This document shows positions 1 to 10,126 of a stretch of 64,000 nucleotides of DNA, piece by piece. The DNA comes from Monosiga brevicollis MX1 (Eukaryota; Opisthokonta; Choanoflagellata; Craspedida; Salpingoecidae): positions 2,419,315 through 2,483,314 of the forward strand of contig NW_001865039.1 in the NCBI RefSeq assembly GCF_000002865.3. Reading direction: 5' to 3'. The position numbers were made by a program, and so were the translations under genes. Every line of letters begins with the position of its first letter. Within the stretch, counting starts at the first letter, position 1. Below the pieces are notes generated by a model that worked only from the letters and a program-made list of their open reading frames with translations, ran no database searches and was not told the origin of the DNA.

Positions 1-1
1 C

Positions 2-1045
2 CTGGACAAGTATACCTCCGAAGATAACGACTCGTTTGACCAGATTATTGAGCAGACCAACTTGCGCCTTCGAGCCCAGTTTGAGAGCCTCTTTGGGCGC
101 GCAGAAGAGCAGGCACAGCGCCTGGCACTGACAGACGGTGACAAGGATGCCTACAAGTCTTACTTTCTCGACCATTGGCGTCACACCCCGCGCAATCAGC
201 TCATGTGGGCGCCCTCCGAGAAGACCCCGACAGCCAAGGAACTGATTGCACTTTCAAAACGCAAGCAAAACGTTATTCAACACGCCAACACGCGCTTCAC
301 TCGCGCTCCCTTTCCCACAACTGGCTCAAGTAACGGAACGAAGACTGGCACCAAGACGGGCGCCAGCCAACATGGCGTGGTCATTCTCCGAGACGATGGC
401 AACAAACCTTCGGTGCACGCCCGCCACACACCGTCTAGCAGTACGGATGGGACGCCGGCTGTCAATGGCTACAAGTTTGTGGCCACCCCCTCGCCTGTGC
501 CCGGCCAGGACTTGGATCCAGACCTGACTTGGGGTGAGATCGATGGGACACCATTCCGCCTGGATGCAGGGGATGTACCGCTGCAGTCGGGCCCAGCCTT
601 TAACATACCCGAGCCCTCGGCACGCGACCAGCTTGGTCGTCGCCTGGCAGAGGACACGGCAGCCAAGCGTCGCAAGATGCAGCATGCCGCGCAGGCGCGC
701 ACTCGTGCTGGCTCCGTCGAGCACTCCAGTCGACATACCCCGGCAGCCCGTCGCCTGGCATCAATGTCACCGGCCGCTCAGCAGCTTGCTCGACGCTTGG
801 GCACCAACCGCTCGTCTTCCAGCTCCTTGAATTCTGCACTGCGGCGAGCTACGAGCTCGGCGGGCAACCGAGCACTTGGCACGCGCTCGACTCCGCGGGT
901 GACCCCACGAGGCACCCCCTCCCTCCGAACGCCTCAGGGTACTCCGCGTGCTGACGCCAAACGACAGCACAGCAAGGATTCTGGACACGAAGCTGCGCCT
1001 GCAAGCTTGCCTACCGATAGCACGTTGACCGACAATCTGTTGTAG
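2..1045 (+). CDS. ESS2: ESS2/DGCR14 splicing factor, C-terminal part (5' end outside window)
   Basis: The reading frame is already open at base 2 and runs to a TAG at 1043-1045, so the N-terminus lies upstream of the window. The first residues read LDKYTSEDNDSFDQIIEQ, which matches the hallmark YTSEDN-x-SF segment of the Es2/DGCR14 family, nuclear proteins associated with the spliceosomal C complex. Further family landmarks follow in order: a TWGEIDGTPFRLD block near residue 180, GPAFNIPEPSARDQLG near 205, and LSPAAQQLARRLG near 260. The C-terminal 80 residues are rich in Ser, Arg and Thr-Pro (repeats of the form TPRGTP), as expected for a disordered, phosphorylatable tail. No intron is needed in the visible part. 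The gene is convergent with GLTP on the other strand. Identification rests on several ordered motifs and is firm; what is missing upstream cannot be judged. Confidence 0.92.
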   Translation: MDKYTSEDNDSFDQIIEQTNLRLRAQFESLFGRAEEQAQRLALTDGDKDAYKSYFLDHWRHTPRNQLMWAPSEKTPTAKELIALSKRKQNVIQHANTRFTRAPFPTTGSSNGTKTGTKTGASQHGVVILRDDGNKPSVHARHTPSSSTDGTPAVNGYKFVATPSPVPGQDLDPDLTWGEIDGTPFRLDAGDVPLQSGPAFNIPEPSARDQLGRRLAEDTAAKRRKMQHAAQARTRAGSVEHSSRHTPAARRLASMSPAAQQLARRLGTNRSSSSSLNSALRRATSSAGNRALGTRSTPRVTPRGTPSLRTPQGTPRADAKRQHSKDSGHEAAPASLPTDSTLTDNLL

Positions 1046-1660
1046 AACCCATGCTTTCATGTCGTTGATTCGTGTAGCTGTGTCGTGGGACCGTCCTCTG
1101 TTCACCTTTGACGCTTGTGGTGACTTCTGCTGGTGATTGATACAAGTGCTGCGTGCTCCAGCCGCGCTGGAACGTACCGTGAAACTCGCTTGCTGTAGTA
1201 TCAGGCGTGATCCATTCAATTTCATTGCTATGGTATATTTCCTTCATCCCAAATGCCTGATGGAGGTGTAACAATCCTTTTCACGAACCATTTGGGTATT
1301 CTCTTCCTGCTCTTGGCGAGTTGTCTGGGCTATCCATTCAATCCGCATTCACCGTAGAAGGAGGACGCGAGATAAAAAAGGCAGGGAGACCATCTACTGT
1401 GTGTATGTGTGTACACACCCACGGCTCAAGCATAAGCTCGCCACTACGCGCAGTTTTGGCTGAATTTATTCACAATTTCTTTGTCTGCCCAAAAAAAACA
1501 GGTTGATTCACAACATGAAAGCCTCTGCCGCTCTCGACATGGTGCGATGTCGCGACTCAGCAGAGCCACTGGGTTGAGGCAAGGTAACAATTTAATGCAC
1601 GCTTCCTGGCTGCTTGCGAGTGGCACAGCAAAGGGTTGGAAGAAAAGAGACTGATTCAGC
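1046..1660. other. Intergenic, convergent 3' regions of ESS2 and GLTP
   Basis: I see no convincing coding region here. The stretch holds the 3' ends of two convergent genes and some AT-richer sequence. No repeat or RNA gene was recognised. Confidence 0.6.
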
Positions 1661-2573
1661 TTAATTGTCCAAGGCATTCTTTTGGTAAAAGGCATCAATC
1701 TGCGCGAGCTGTGGATCAAACGACGTCTGGAATTGGCGAATGCGCTCTACTACGCCGGCATCATCCGCGCCCGAATCGCCGGCCAACGTGTCCATGAGTT
1801 TCTTGCGAGTGGGACAAGCGCGCATGGCCACAGAAAAAATGCCGCGCACAAGAAAATTGTGGTATTTGCGCAGGGTCTCGCCATAGGCTGTCGTAGCCGC
1901 AGTGGCAGGTTCAGCCCCGGCAACCAATTCACGCAGAAAGACAGAGATAAAAGAGAGCGCTCTATTTGTGCCGCAGGGGCAGCGAGGTTGCAACAAACGA
2001 CACGGTCAATGGAAGAGAATGGAGGGAGGAGGGAGCAGCCAGGAAGCGGGGGCAAGGGAAAGCGCGAGCGAGAAGCAGGCACACACCGCTTGAGCCACAG
2101 CAAAGCATCAGTAGCAGAGCCCGACGCCGTGGTGGTCTTGGCGTCAATCTCCTTGGTGACCATGCCCTCAAGAGTAGCAGTGCCTGCCGGATCCTTCTCA
2201 TGCCAGCCGCGTAGTTTCTGCGGACCCACAAAGAAACAAGACACAATGAAGAGCCGAGCAAGCCAGGTCGAGACAGGCGATGTCCACCAACAAACCTTAA
2301 TGTTGCCGTTAATGTCTGACTTGATCGGCGCAAATGCCGTGGAGCCCAAGGCGTCTAACCACACATGCACGATCCAATGGACATGAGACAAGACTGCACC
2401 CGCACATGTGCAAACGAGTCCTTTTCTCCCTCCTCCTCAATTCCTCCCCTCAGAATCGAGAGCGCACCAAAGATGGGAACTAGGGCAGCACAGGCGTCGA
2501 GGAACGGCTCAGTGGCAATGCCGCCATCCGTCGGCACATCCTCAAAACGGGCATTCATCTGGTCGAAGAACAT
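1661..2573 (-). CDS. GLTP: Glycolipid transfer protein (GLTP), four exons
   Basis: Four exons join cleanly: 2573-2468, 2354-2296, about 2219-2089 and 1961-1661, each flanked by GT-AG. The product is about 200 residues, the usual GLTP length. Exon 1 gives FLDACAALVPIFGAL, matching the family's FLEAVxxLPPFFDxLG helix. Exon 2 gives FAPIKSDINGNIKKLR, with the sugar-headgroup residues Asp, Asn and Lys of human D48, N52 and K55 all present. The exon 3/4 junction gives WLKRALSFISVFLREL, containing the headgroup-stacking Trp (human W96). Exon 4 gives KYHNFLVRGIFSVAMRACP, containing the His equivalent to H140. The protein should move glycosphingolipids between membranes from the cytosol. All key residues are intact, so it looks functional. 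The start ATG at 2573 is the first in frame in exon 1. Confidence 0.95.
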
Positions 2574-2835
2574 CTTGACTGGTCGTGTGCTGCTTGATCA
2601 GTGACAATGAAAACTGCTTCAAGTCGCTCTGATCGTCGTGGTCGGCTTTCGTCTCCGAGCACCTGACCTCCTCTCAAGTGCGCCGTCACAACTCCAGCAC
2701 CACTGCGCAAACTGTGCAACTCATGCAAAACAACAACAACAGCAGCAACAGCAGCAGCAGGGTGACGCGGTTTAGGAATGTTGGCTGATAAGAATGTAGA
2801 TTATATATACAATTACACCACGCATCGACATGCAC

Positions 2836-2907
2836 GGCGCTTTAGCTCAGTGGTAGAGCGTTGGTCTCGTAAACCAAAGGCCACGAGTTCGATCCTCGTA
2901 AGTGCCT
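2836..2907 (+). tRNA. tRNA-Thr, anticodon CGT
   Basis: A full cloverleaf can be folded: acceptor stem GGCGCTT pairs with AAGTGCC (one G-T pair), D arm GCTC...GAGC, anticodon stem TTGGT/ACCAA with loop CTCGTAA, and T arm ACGAG-TTCGATC-CTCGT. The loop places CGT at positions 34-36, so it reads ACG (Thr). Box A (TAGCTCAGTGG) and box B (GTTCGATCC) are intact, and there is no intron. The discriminator base is T. Confidence 0.95.
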
Positions 2908-2910
2908 CAC

Positions 2911-2915
2911 TTTTT
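2911..2915 (+). terminator. RNA polymerase III terminator of tRNA-Thr
   Basis: A run of five T begins three bases after the discriminator base of the tRNA, the normal Pol III stop signal. Confidence 0.75.
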
Positions 2916-3423
2916 ACAGTTAATTACTTTTGGCTGACATTTCAATTTTATCTGACATTATAAGGTTCCGCGCAAATTCAAATCGACCGCCAACGCGGAC
3001 AGGGCGGATACCGGACGAACATGGCGCACCGGGGTTGCAAGCCTGCACGCAAGCTGCCGACGACGCCTCGTGAGACGCCACGATGATGCCAACCCCACCA
3101 GACTGACCTGCATCTTTTCACCCAACCACACCACCACCACCAACCACGCTCGCCCGCCTTGGCGAAAATTCACCAAACACCACGATTCTGCTCTGCCATT
3201 TGTATCACAACTTTGTTGCCTCTTTTGTCCTTCGCACATGAACGGACGGGTCAACTGAAACGCATCTTGCATGTTGCCACACTTTTTTTTTTTCGCTTCT
3301 TCTGCGGTTGCTTTCAACTTTGAGCACGCGTGCCCGAGCACGCGATTCCTTGACAACTAACCCACCCTCGGCCCGTGCACTCTACATGCACACAAGTCCA
3401 CCGAGGCTACCGGGGCGAGCAGC

Positions 3424-6400
3424 ATGAGTGCCAACACGCGCGCGGAAGAGCCTCAGTTGGACCTCCTCTCCCTGGACTTGAGCACGCTTCTTGAGAATTG
3501 CTCAGCTCTTCGCGAAAAAGCCACGCCAGCCGCTTCGCTTTCGGAGCGCTGCATTGGCAGTGCTAATCATCAAACTGCTCCGCTGCCCAGACGGGCAGCG
3601 CCACACAACCCACCTAGCCACTGCACTACCCACAAGATGCTGGGTCTCGCTCTTGAACCCAACGCTCCTGGTTTGGCAGATGCCGCTCCGCCTCCTCTTA
3701 GCAAGGCCTTATCCAAGGCCCCCCGACGGCGAATCAGACCCCTGGGCGATCGGACAAATCGTGAGGCGGTTCATCTAGACTCCAAACCCATGGCCGACAA
3801 AGCTGTGGTCCACGAGCTTGCTCCTGCTGAAAGGGAGAGTCATGACAACTTGCTTGATCCCCTCAATCACACACCCTCAACCGTGTCTGCGGATGCGTCT
3901 GTGCGCTTCAGTCAGCGCCTCGAGGATTTGATCGCCGCCACGTCTGTCTACAAGCACGATCAGGCCCTCTTCTACTCATCGCTCCGTCAGATCAAGGAGC
4001 GACTCGAGAACAAGCAGACGGAGGCCCAGCAACTGCTGAAATCCAGCCTGCCTCGCAACCTCACCTTTTTCATCGTTGGCGCGGCCGATTTCCACACGAA
4101 TAGCCCCCTGGCAACTCAGAAGAGAGACCATCCCCTCGACCTGGCGTTACAGGTTCTCCGCACCATCGTGGCCCCCTTTCCAGCCTGTACTACCACGCTG
4201 CACGACGATTTGGCGGGCCAACTTTTGTCCTTGAGCTTGCATTCCAGCCACCTCAACATTGTGATTACCGCTATTGATCTACTGCACATTGTCTTTCGTT
4301 ACGATTTGAAAGGGATGCAAACCCTGCTGACACCGACCGCGTGCCGCGAAGTGGTGGCCCGCCTGCACTTTGCCGACGAGCCTCGCCTAGTGGCTCACTT
4401 GAGTAAGATTTGTTTTCTTCTTTGAAATGGAGAACGGAGGAGAGTGGTTGTAGAATGCGTCAAAAACTTGCATCCAGCCGCTTTGATGACGGGAAAGGGC
4501 TCTCACCCATGCTCGTGACGGCTATCAGGTTCGCTCCTCACACTGGGCCTCTCCCTGGAACACAACGGCGCCGAAGTACAGCGTTATGGTGGTGTCAAGT
4601 GTCTGATCCTCAAAATGACCGACTGCCTCCAACAAGATCAGCTCGAGACGACACGTCACCATGTGAGCCTATCTCCAATTGTTCTAAAGCACACGGACTG
4701 AATGCAAGCGTTGGGCTCGAGCTTTTCCTTCGAGGCTGCCTCATCTTGGCGTCTTTCTTCTTCTAAACAGGTCATGCAAAGCCTTCTCAATGCTCTGGCG
4801 TCACTCGTCTGGCGCAATGCGGCGGGTCAGGCACAGCTTCTGCGCGGACATGGCCGTGATGTTCTTCTCAACTACCTGCGGTACGCCAAACGGTGATCTG
4901 TCATGCCATGACCCCACCCGCTGCTTGGCAGCTTGCCTGCACACGCTCACAAGCTGCTGCTTTGCTTCCAATGACCATGCAGAGATCGTGAGATGGGCTC
5001 GGCCATGACCATTGTCCAAGTGTTGACGCTTTTGGCGCACCTCAGTCGCCAGGACGCGTCTCACGCCAATGCACTGATGGACGCCGGCGTATTGCGCGCG
5101 CTCAGTACCTTGTTGAACGTTGCCGAGGTCAGCCCTCCTTGCTGGGGAGCTTGAGTGGATACGATGGGCTTGAGGACCGAGTTTGGTAGCCGATGCTGCG
5201 ACTTTTCTCACCTTGTGTGGTGTGCGTTTGAAATTGCCTTGCGGGCCACGGCAGATGCCACCACAACTCTTGCTGCCCTGTATTGCCTTGACTCGAGCCT
5301 GCTGGCCTGCTGTGGCACAGAGGCAAAAGTTGACTACCGATTTCATCGCGTGCGTTCAACAGAGTGTCCATCTGAGCCAAGAAGTAGAGTCCTGGCAAAA
5401 GTATGTTGTCTCCCCTCCCGTCCGGCTTGCGTTTGGCGAGTTTGTGGCCTTGCTGAAGCAAAAGCGCACTGGCAGGCAAGGCTCAAGTCTCATCCCATCG
5501 CCTCCACTGTGTCAGGGCCATGAGTTTGATGGTGATGGTTTTTCAGCACGCACCGCACCGCCCATCCATGCATGAGGCGAACTTTGCCGAGGTGATTGCA
5601 GCGACGGCCATGCGGTATCAGCATGCACCATGCATGAGCCATCTCGACATTGTGTACACTCTTGCGTCTGGTCAGGCTTTGTCACCCACCATTCTGGGAT
5701 ACTTGACCCGGTGCCTGACCGCACCTGACCACGCGGTGCGACTGGCTGCTGCCAATCACGTCCGCAGTCTTTGCAAGACGCGTGCGTATCACGAAACGTT
5801 GGTGCGTCAATAACACTGCCGCGGTGCTCTCCTTCAAGCTGTTGCCTCGAGGGCTTGCCCGTCACGCTACGCCACGCCACGATATCATGGCGTGTCTTTC
5901 TTTTCGTCTGCCTCGCTTGTGTTGCCGCAAGTGAGGCTATTCATCAATGCCTCTCAAGCTCTAAACTCATTCGTGGCCCTGCGCGCATTGATGTGGTTTG
6001 GTGCTTGTCAGTTGCAACACAAGATGGTCAAGGCTTTGTTGAGCGTGCTTCGCGAATTGCGAGAGGAGCAGCCGGATGTGGCAGCACACGTGCTCGAGGC
6101 ACTGGCTCACTTGTTTCGCGAACATCCCAAAGCAGAGCGCCTGCTCAGTCAGCCTAAGCTATGGAGCATGCTTCAGCAAGTGGCTCAACGGCACGCGGAA
6201 CGCCATGATGTGCTCTGCGCCTTGGCCAGTGTGTATGTGGCCTTGGTCCGGCACGGCAAGGTAAGAAGACTACCGAGCAATGAATGCTTGCCACACTTGA
6301 AGCGTGAAGAGGTATATGAATGTGTGCTGACTGACATGGTGGTGGTGGTGGTGGTGATGATGGTGTGTATTTGTGCGTGTGCGTGCGTAGGACATGGAAG

Positions 6401-7155
6401 TTGGTGAGGCGCAGCGGGTATTGAGCTTTTGCAACGACGTACTATTGCGTCTCCATGAGACTAGCGGCGGGGAAGGCTCACGCCTGGCGCGTGCCTGCAT
6501 GGAGATTCTGGCCCACTGTGCCGATCATGACCACTTACTCATGGCCATGCGCACCGATGGTGAGTGGCTGGCCTCGGCAGAACACGAATAGTCGTTGGGT
6601 GGCAGCCTCACTGTGATTGATGCTGTTTGGTGGGGGTTGTGTCATGTGACAACGGGCTAGTGGGCGTGACAATTTTGCGCATCTTGGCCAAGGGAGATGC
6701 AGACAGTACGACCACGGCCATGGGTCTTCATGTGCTGCTGCGACTGTGTCAGGATGCCCTGACGGCACGGCAGTTGAGTCAACTAAATGCGTTGCCGTGG
6801 TTATCTGTACGTCTATCTTCTATTGCTAAGGGCTTGTGTCGGACGTGGCGGGGGCGGGGGGGGGGACTCATTTGCTGATGGGCTGCTGGCAGGACGTCAT
6901 CACCAACGAGGACACGGTCAAGTCGGTGCGCGACGACGCCTTTGCTTTACATGCATGCCTGAAGTGTGCTATCGAAACGGAGCGTATCGTCATTTGATCG
7001 GCGTGTCAGAGCCCTTCGCGTCTTGCTTCAAGGGGCAAGTGCGAACCGGATGCTGTGTGATCGTAAGCCATGTGATCCCCACTTGCCTTTTCAACTTTGT
7101 TTATTTTTGAGTTTGTTGGTGTTGCAGCGCTCACTGCCGCAAGAGCGGCAGCATG
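3424..7155 (+). CDS. Armadillo/HEAT-type helical repeat protein, multi-exon, function unknown
   Basis: Exon 1 (3424-4402) opens with MSANTRAEEPQLDLLSL and ends in alpha-helical repeats. A phase-1 donor at 4403 joins to an exon reading CVKNLHPAALMTG. Later exons carry more helix pairs of armadillo type: LEHNGAEVQRYGGVKCLIL (about 4560-4620), LLNALASLVWRNAAGQAQLL, ALMDAGVLRALSTLLNVAE (about 5070-5125), LTAPDHAVRLAAANHVRSL (about 5720-5765), EEQPDVAAHVLEALAHLF (about 6065-6115) and TAMGLHVLLRLCQDALTA. The repeat register suits a scaffold. I could not match it to a named armadillo family. The exon between 4455 and 4550 and the 3' end are not fully resolved: one frame stops at 6995-6997 just after IETERIV, while a second frame gives RALRVLLQGASANRMLCD, then a GTAAGC...TTGCAG intron and a stop near 7155. 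Either the last exon is read in a different frame or there is a one-base error. Confidence 0.7.
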
Positions 7156-7502
7156 AGACGGCCTGCGTGTGTGTGTACATATCACAATTCCGTCAGAGCC
7201 AAAGGTTAAAGGGTGGGGGTTTGGGGGCTTGATCAGAGACGTTGCTCTGTGCACCGCTTTGACAAGACGGGCCATAGTCGAGATACTAGAACGAGAAGGG
7301 GCAGGCGGATAGTGCTGCAAAGTGCAAATAGAATATCAATTGATTGTCGATACTATATACACCAGGCAAGCTCGAAAGTGGCCATGTTCTCCGCTCACAC
7401 AAAACACAAAACGCTTCGTGGAATCGACCAGCCGCAGCATAAATGGTTGTGACACGAGGAGCAAGATGCCTTGCTGTCGCATCAAGTTGTAGTTGTCGCC
7501 CC

Positions 7503-7550
<48 letters not shown>

Positions 7551-7621
7551 GTTGTCTTTTTCTTTTTTAAAATTTTATCCTTTTGGGTGCGCAGGGCTAA
7601 CGAGGGCATCACCGGCACATC
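7156..7621. other. Intergenic between convergent genes, with hexamer microsatellite
   Basis: No coding region is supported. It contains a GTTGCT repeat near 7506-7553 and a T-rich stretch near 7556-7580. Confidence 0.55.
7506..7553 (+). repeat. (GTTGCT)n hexamer microsatellite
   Basis: About seven to eight units of GTTGCT with one variant near the end. It lies just beyond the stop of the ankyrin gene, probably in its 3' UTR. Confidence 0.9.
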
Positions 7622-8440
7622 TCAGAGCTGGGGTACTGGGCTGGGGGTCGCCAGGTCATAGGCGGGCGGGGCATGGACGGGGGAGGGTGGCAGCAGAAGC
7701 TGGTCCTTGGCGGAGACGTCTTGATCGACCAAGGCTGCCTTGTCGCTTTGTTCGTAGCGCTGCAGCAGTTGAACAAGGCGCCAATCGGCGCCGTCGACTC
7801 GGCGCTGCCCGCACCAAGCGCGGGGGGTGCGACCATCCCGCAAACGGTTCTTGGCGTTGGCACCGGCTTGGAGCAGGGCGGTCGCAGCTTCGTAAGCGTT
7901 GGCACGGGCGGCCTCAGTGAGGGCCATGTCCAGGTCGTCCTGGGACAGCTGAGGTAGGAGGTGCGTCAAGGCGACGGCGTCGTCCGTTTCCATCAGGGGT
8001 CGGACTTCCAGGCCTGCGATGGCGCGATCGATCAGGGCCACCACTCGAGGCTCGCGGCGACAACTGCGGCGGCCTGCGACTTCGCGGGCGGTACGGCCAG
8101 TGCATTTGGAGTCAGGGCGACCAGATTGGAGGAGTGGGTCGGCGCCAGCGGCAAGGAGCGCGTCCACGCAAGCGAGGTGGTTGCGTTCGGAAGCGTAGTG
8201 GAGTGCGGTGAGGCCCTCGCAGTGGGATCGAGCGTGGAGGTCAGGGCGCGGTTCTTGGGCCAGGAGGAGCTCAAGAATGTCATCATTGCCGTAACGAGCG
8301 GCGGCCATCAGGGCAGTTTCGCCGCGACAGCCATTGCGGTGGTTCAGATCCGCACCACTGGCCAGGGCACGCTTGACACCGGGCAAGTTCTGGCGACGCA
8401 CGGCTTCGACAAGGCCATGGTTGTAGGTTTGCTTGCACAT
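7622..8440 (-). CDS. Ankyrin-repeat protein, single exon
   Basis: An uninterrupted 272-residue frame starts at an ATG at 8440 (MCKQTYNHGLVEAV). Ankyrin repeats are plain: residues 1-35 end in LASGADLNHRNG; about 37-70 read GETALMAAARYGNDDILELL; about 72-105 read GLTALHYASERNHLACVDAL followed by LAAGADPLLQ; a further repeat near 180-215 reads ALTEAARANAYEAATALL and LQAGANAKN. The tail is Pro-rich. No enzyme or membrane segment is attached, so a binding adaptor is the safest reading. Intronless structure is unusual beside its intron-rich neighbours. The partner is unknown. A short A-rich run on the + strand upstream (8470-8482) is pyrimidine on the coding strand. Confidence 0.88.
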   Translation of the reverse strand: MCKQTYNHGLVEAVRRQNLPGVKRALASGADLNHRNGCRGETALMAAARYGNDDILELLLAQEPRPDLHARSHCEGLTALHYASERNHLACVDALLAAGADPLLQSGRPDSKCTGRTAREVAGRRSCRREPRVVALIDRAIAGLEVRPLMETDDAVALTHLLPQLSQDDLDMALTEAARANAYEAATALLQAGANAKNRLRDGRTPRAWCGQRRVDGADWRLVQLLQRYEQSDKAALVDQDVSAKDQLLLPPSPVHAPPAYDLATPSPVPQL

Positions 8441-9880
8441 GATTTAGGTCGAAGAGTCGGGCTCGAAAATTTAAAAAAAAGATAAACAAGGCTTCAAGGG
8501 CAGTGCGCAAGGCAAAAGGCAGTCAAAGCGGGGATGAAGAAAGGTAGTGGCTTGAGAAGACAGTTGTAAAATGCCTCGTGATCCGCTTCGACGTTTACAA
8601 GTATTGATCACAGGACACGGAACGGCGTCCCTCCTCTTCCTCGACTGCACGCAGCCACGACGCAGCTGCGAGGACCACCAGGGTGTCCTATGTATTTGTT
8701 AGAGAGAGTGAGTGTGTACGCATATCAATTTGTAAGTGTGTGAATTTGTCGGTCAAAGTGTGTGAATTTGTTGGTCTAAGCGTGTGAATTTGTCGGTGTA
8801 AGTGTATCTATTCGTATTCATGAGTGTGAGCATTTGTCAGTGTGTGTGTGACAAGGATGCTTCTGTCAGTGTCAAGGAAGCCTATGCCGGAGGGCACATG
8901 TAAAACCAGGGTGGGGGTGCTGCTGCTGCAGAGGGCGCTCGGCCAGTCGGCTACATATGCCACCGTGGGGTGTGTGCGTATGCGCATGTAAGGGAGGGGC
9001 GTTTCTTGAGTGCAGCCGCGCCGCAGCGGCGCAAGACACAGAAGCGCGTGAACTTCGTGTAACATCCAAAAAAAATTAAATTTTTCTTTTGACGAGATGA
9101 TGATGCTAAGACATGAATTCGAAACTCGATTGAGGTCGATGAAGACACTAGGCAAACTCGGGAGAAGTGGACGCAGGACGCTTGCGCCCTGTCCATAGTG
9201 ATCAGGCACGTAGACTTCAAGCTAGAAAACCACCGAGGCAAAGGCAAAACGGCAAACAAGGCGAGAGAAATCCTGCTCCCGCCGCGCCGTGCCTGACAAG
9301 GAAGGAGATAAAGACGTGCAACAACACGATACGTTATTAGGACTACTTGTTCGGAATAGAAGGGGGAGAGCACCTGAATGAGAACCGGGAAAACAATCAC
9401 ACGGGCTCTGGAAAAGACTCGCGGCGCACGCACGCGCGCATCCGTTGGTTGGTAAGACGGAAAAATAATCAAAGCTACAATAAAAAAAAGTTGCAAAAGC
9501 TGGATCGGGGAAGCTAGGGCACATGAACAAAATCTGGCGCGTGTCATGTGCAGCACTTACACACAGGTTTACTCGAAACTACAATATGGGACAAGAGACT
9601 AAACACACAAAAATGCAGACACAACAAAAACACCACGCCACTGAACAGCATCTCCGAAAGGCGTTCACGGCAATTACGCGGAGAAGAAGCGCGACCCACA
9701 AAAAAATTCAACAACGCAACGCATTGGTGCTTTGGGAGGACAAGACTTTGAGCCAGTCGGTCATGGGAAAGACCGATCGCATACCGCAATAAGCTCAAGC
9801 TGACACACGACAGACGAGAACTTGACAAAAATGGAAGAGGGGCGTGTGCGTGTGCGTGTGCGTGTGCGCAAACGCTTGTT
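8441..9880. other. Intergenic, 1.4 kb without a supported gene
   Basis: Open frames here have no ATG-anchored, conserved-looking product. The stretch contains a degenerate tandem repeat near 8712-8830 and several AC/TG-rich patches. It probably holds the promoter of the ankyrin gene and the 3' UTR of the PPR-like gene, both on the minus strand. Confidence 0.5.
8712..8830. repeat. Degenerate ~22-base tandem repeat (GTGTGAATTTGTCGGT core)
   Basis: The core GTGTGAATTTGT(C/T)GGT occurs three times in a row, with diverged copies on both sides (TATCAATTTGTAAGTGTG; GAGTGTGAGCATTTGTCA). The period is about 22 bases. Confidence 0.7.
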
Positions 9881-10081
9881 TTACGACGAGCGATGCACAG
9901 AGGGGGGCATGTTCCAAACTGGGGCGGGCGTCTCCCATCCCGCTGATGACGCGTCCCACGCAGCAGCCGTCGAGGTGGCAGTGGTGGTGGGGGGCAGCAT
10001 CGGTGTCATGGATGCGTTGCTCCAGCGCGGAGGGCTCCCCGCCATGGGCCAGCCCATGCCCATATTCATGGGCAAATAGAG

Positions 10082-10126
<45 letters not shown>

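Noticed and set aside
2778-2963. Small open frame across the tRNA
   Set aside because: It overlaps the tRNA-Thr gene completely; the RNA fold explains the sequence.
8951-9556. 201-codon minus-strand open frame
   Set aside because: No recognisable domain, Ser/Leu/Arg-rich composition typical of random GC-rich sequence, and overlapping alternative frames of similar quality. Probably UTR or intergenic.
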